From: Spirosoma fluviale
Lineage (GTDB): Bacteria > Bacteroidota > Bacteroidia > Cytophagales > Spirosomataceae
NCBI GenBank assembly: GCA_945906915.1
Contig: CAMDSI010000148.1
Coordinates: forward strand, 1 to 5,417
DNA length: 5,417 nucleotides
Direction of reading: 5' to 3'
Shown here: one piece after another, positions 5,397 through 5,417 of the stretch
Numbering within the stretch: position 1 is the first letter of the stretch
Layout: each line of letters starts with the position of its first letter
The notes under the pieces: generated by a model
What the model saw: the letters and a program-made list of their open reading frames with translations, nothing else
Told to the model about the DNA's origin: nothing
The model's database searches: none
Program-made: the position numbers and the translations under genes

Positions 5397-5417
5397 AGGC
5401 TCACAAACGCGATGCTC

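Noticed and set aside
1..5417. CRISPR array, tRNA, rRNA, insertion sequence, riboswitch or defence cassette
   Set aside because: I saw no regularly spaced repeats, cloverleaf pattern, transposase motif, terminal inverted repeats or clustered defence genes. The content is housekeeping plus two envelope-type proteins.

Overview
The window reads as ordinary chromosome from a Bacteroidota bacterium, probably of the Cytophagales/Flavobacteriia type. Three things point there. Start codons follow AT-rich leaders without a usable Shine-Dalgarno sequence. Two clear promoters carry the Bacteroidota -7 element TAnnTTTG, both as TACCTTTG. The gene content (rpsF-rpsR-rplI without ssb, a coiled-coil protein of Bacteroidota flavour, an Fmt with the FRMLP variant) also fits. 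This assignment is inferred from motifs, not from a database search.

Layout. Positions 1-1221 (minus strand) hold a complete ribosomal protein operon: a promoter at 1193-1221, rpsF (bS6), rpsR (bS18) and rplI (bL9), then a strong intrinsic terminator at 1-31 that reaches the window edge. Positions 1246-2220 (minus) encode an unrecognised membrane-anchored coiled-coil protein with a C-terminal beta-rich domain. A 98-bp divergent intergenic region with candidate overlapping promoters separates it from yggS (plus, 2319-2996), a PLP-homeostasis protein. yggS converges on greA (minus, 2993-3466), and their stop codons overlap. A 194-bp intergenic region (3467-3660, the longest gene-free stretch) carries a minus-strand promoter and a terminator-like hairpin lying between that promoter and greA. 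fmt (plus, 3661-4578) follows. It converges, with the same 4-bp stop overlap, on an M15-type zinc peptidase gene (minus, from 4575) whose true 5' end may lie beyond the window.

How the genes fit together. Most are housekeeping genes for gene expression: small-subunit platform proteins bS6 and bS18, large-subunit bL9, transcript-cleavage factor GreA, and Fmt, which makes the formyl-Met initiator tRNA. YggS buffers pyridoxal phosphate. The coiled-coil protein and the peptidase look like envelope proteins. I found no mobile element, CRISPR array, tRNA or rRNA, and no evidence for a novel defence or biosynthetic system. The most interesting signals are the probable attenuator in the greA leader, the paired hairpins centred on the yggS/greA stop codons, and the two uncharacterised or extended envelope proteins.
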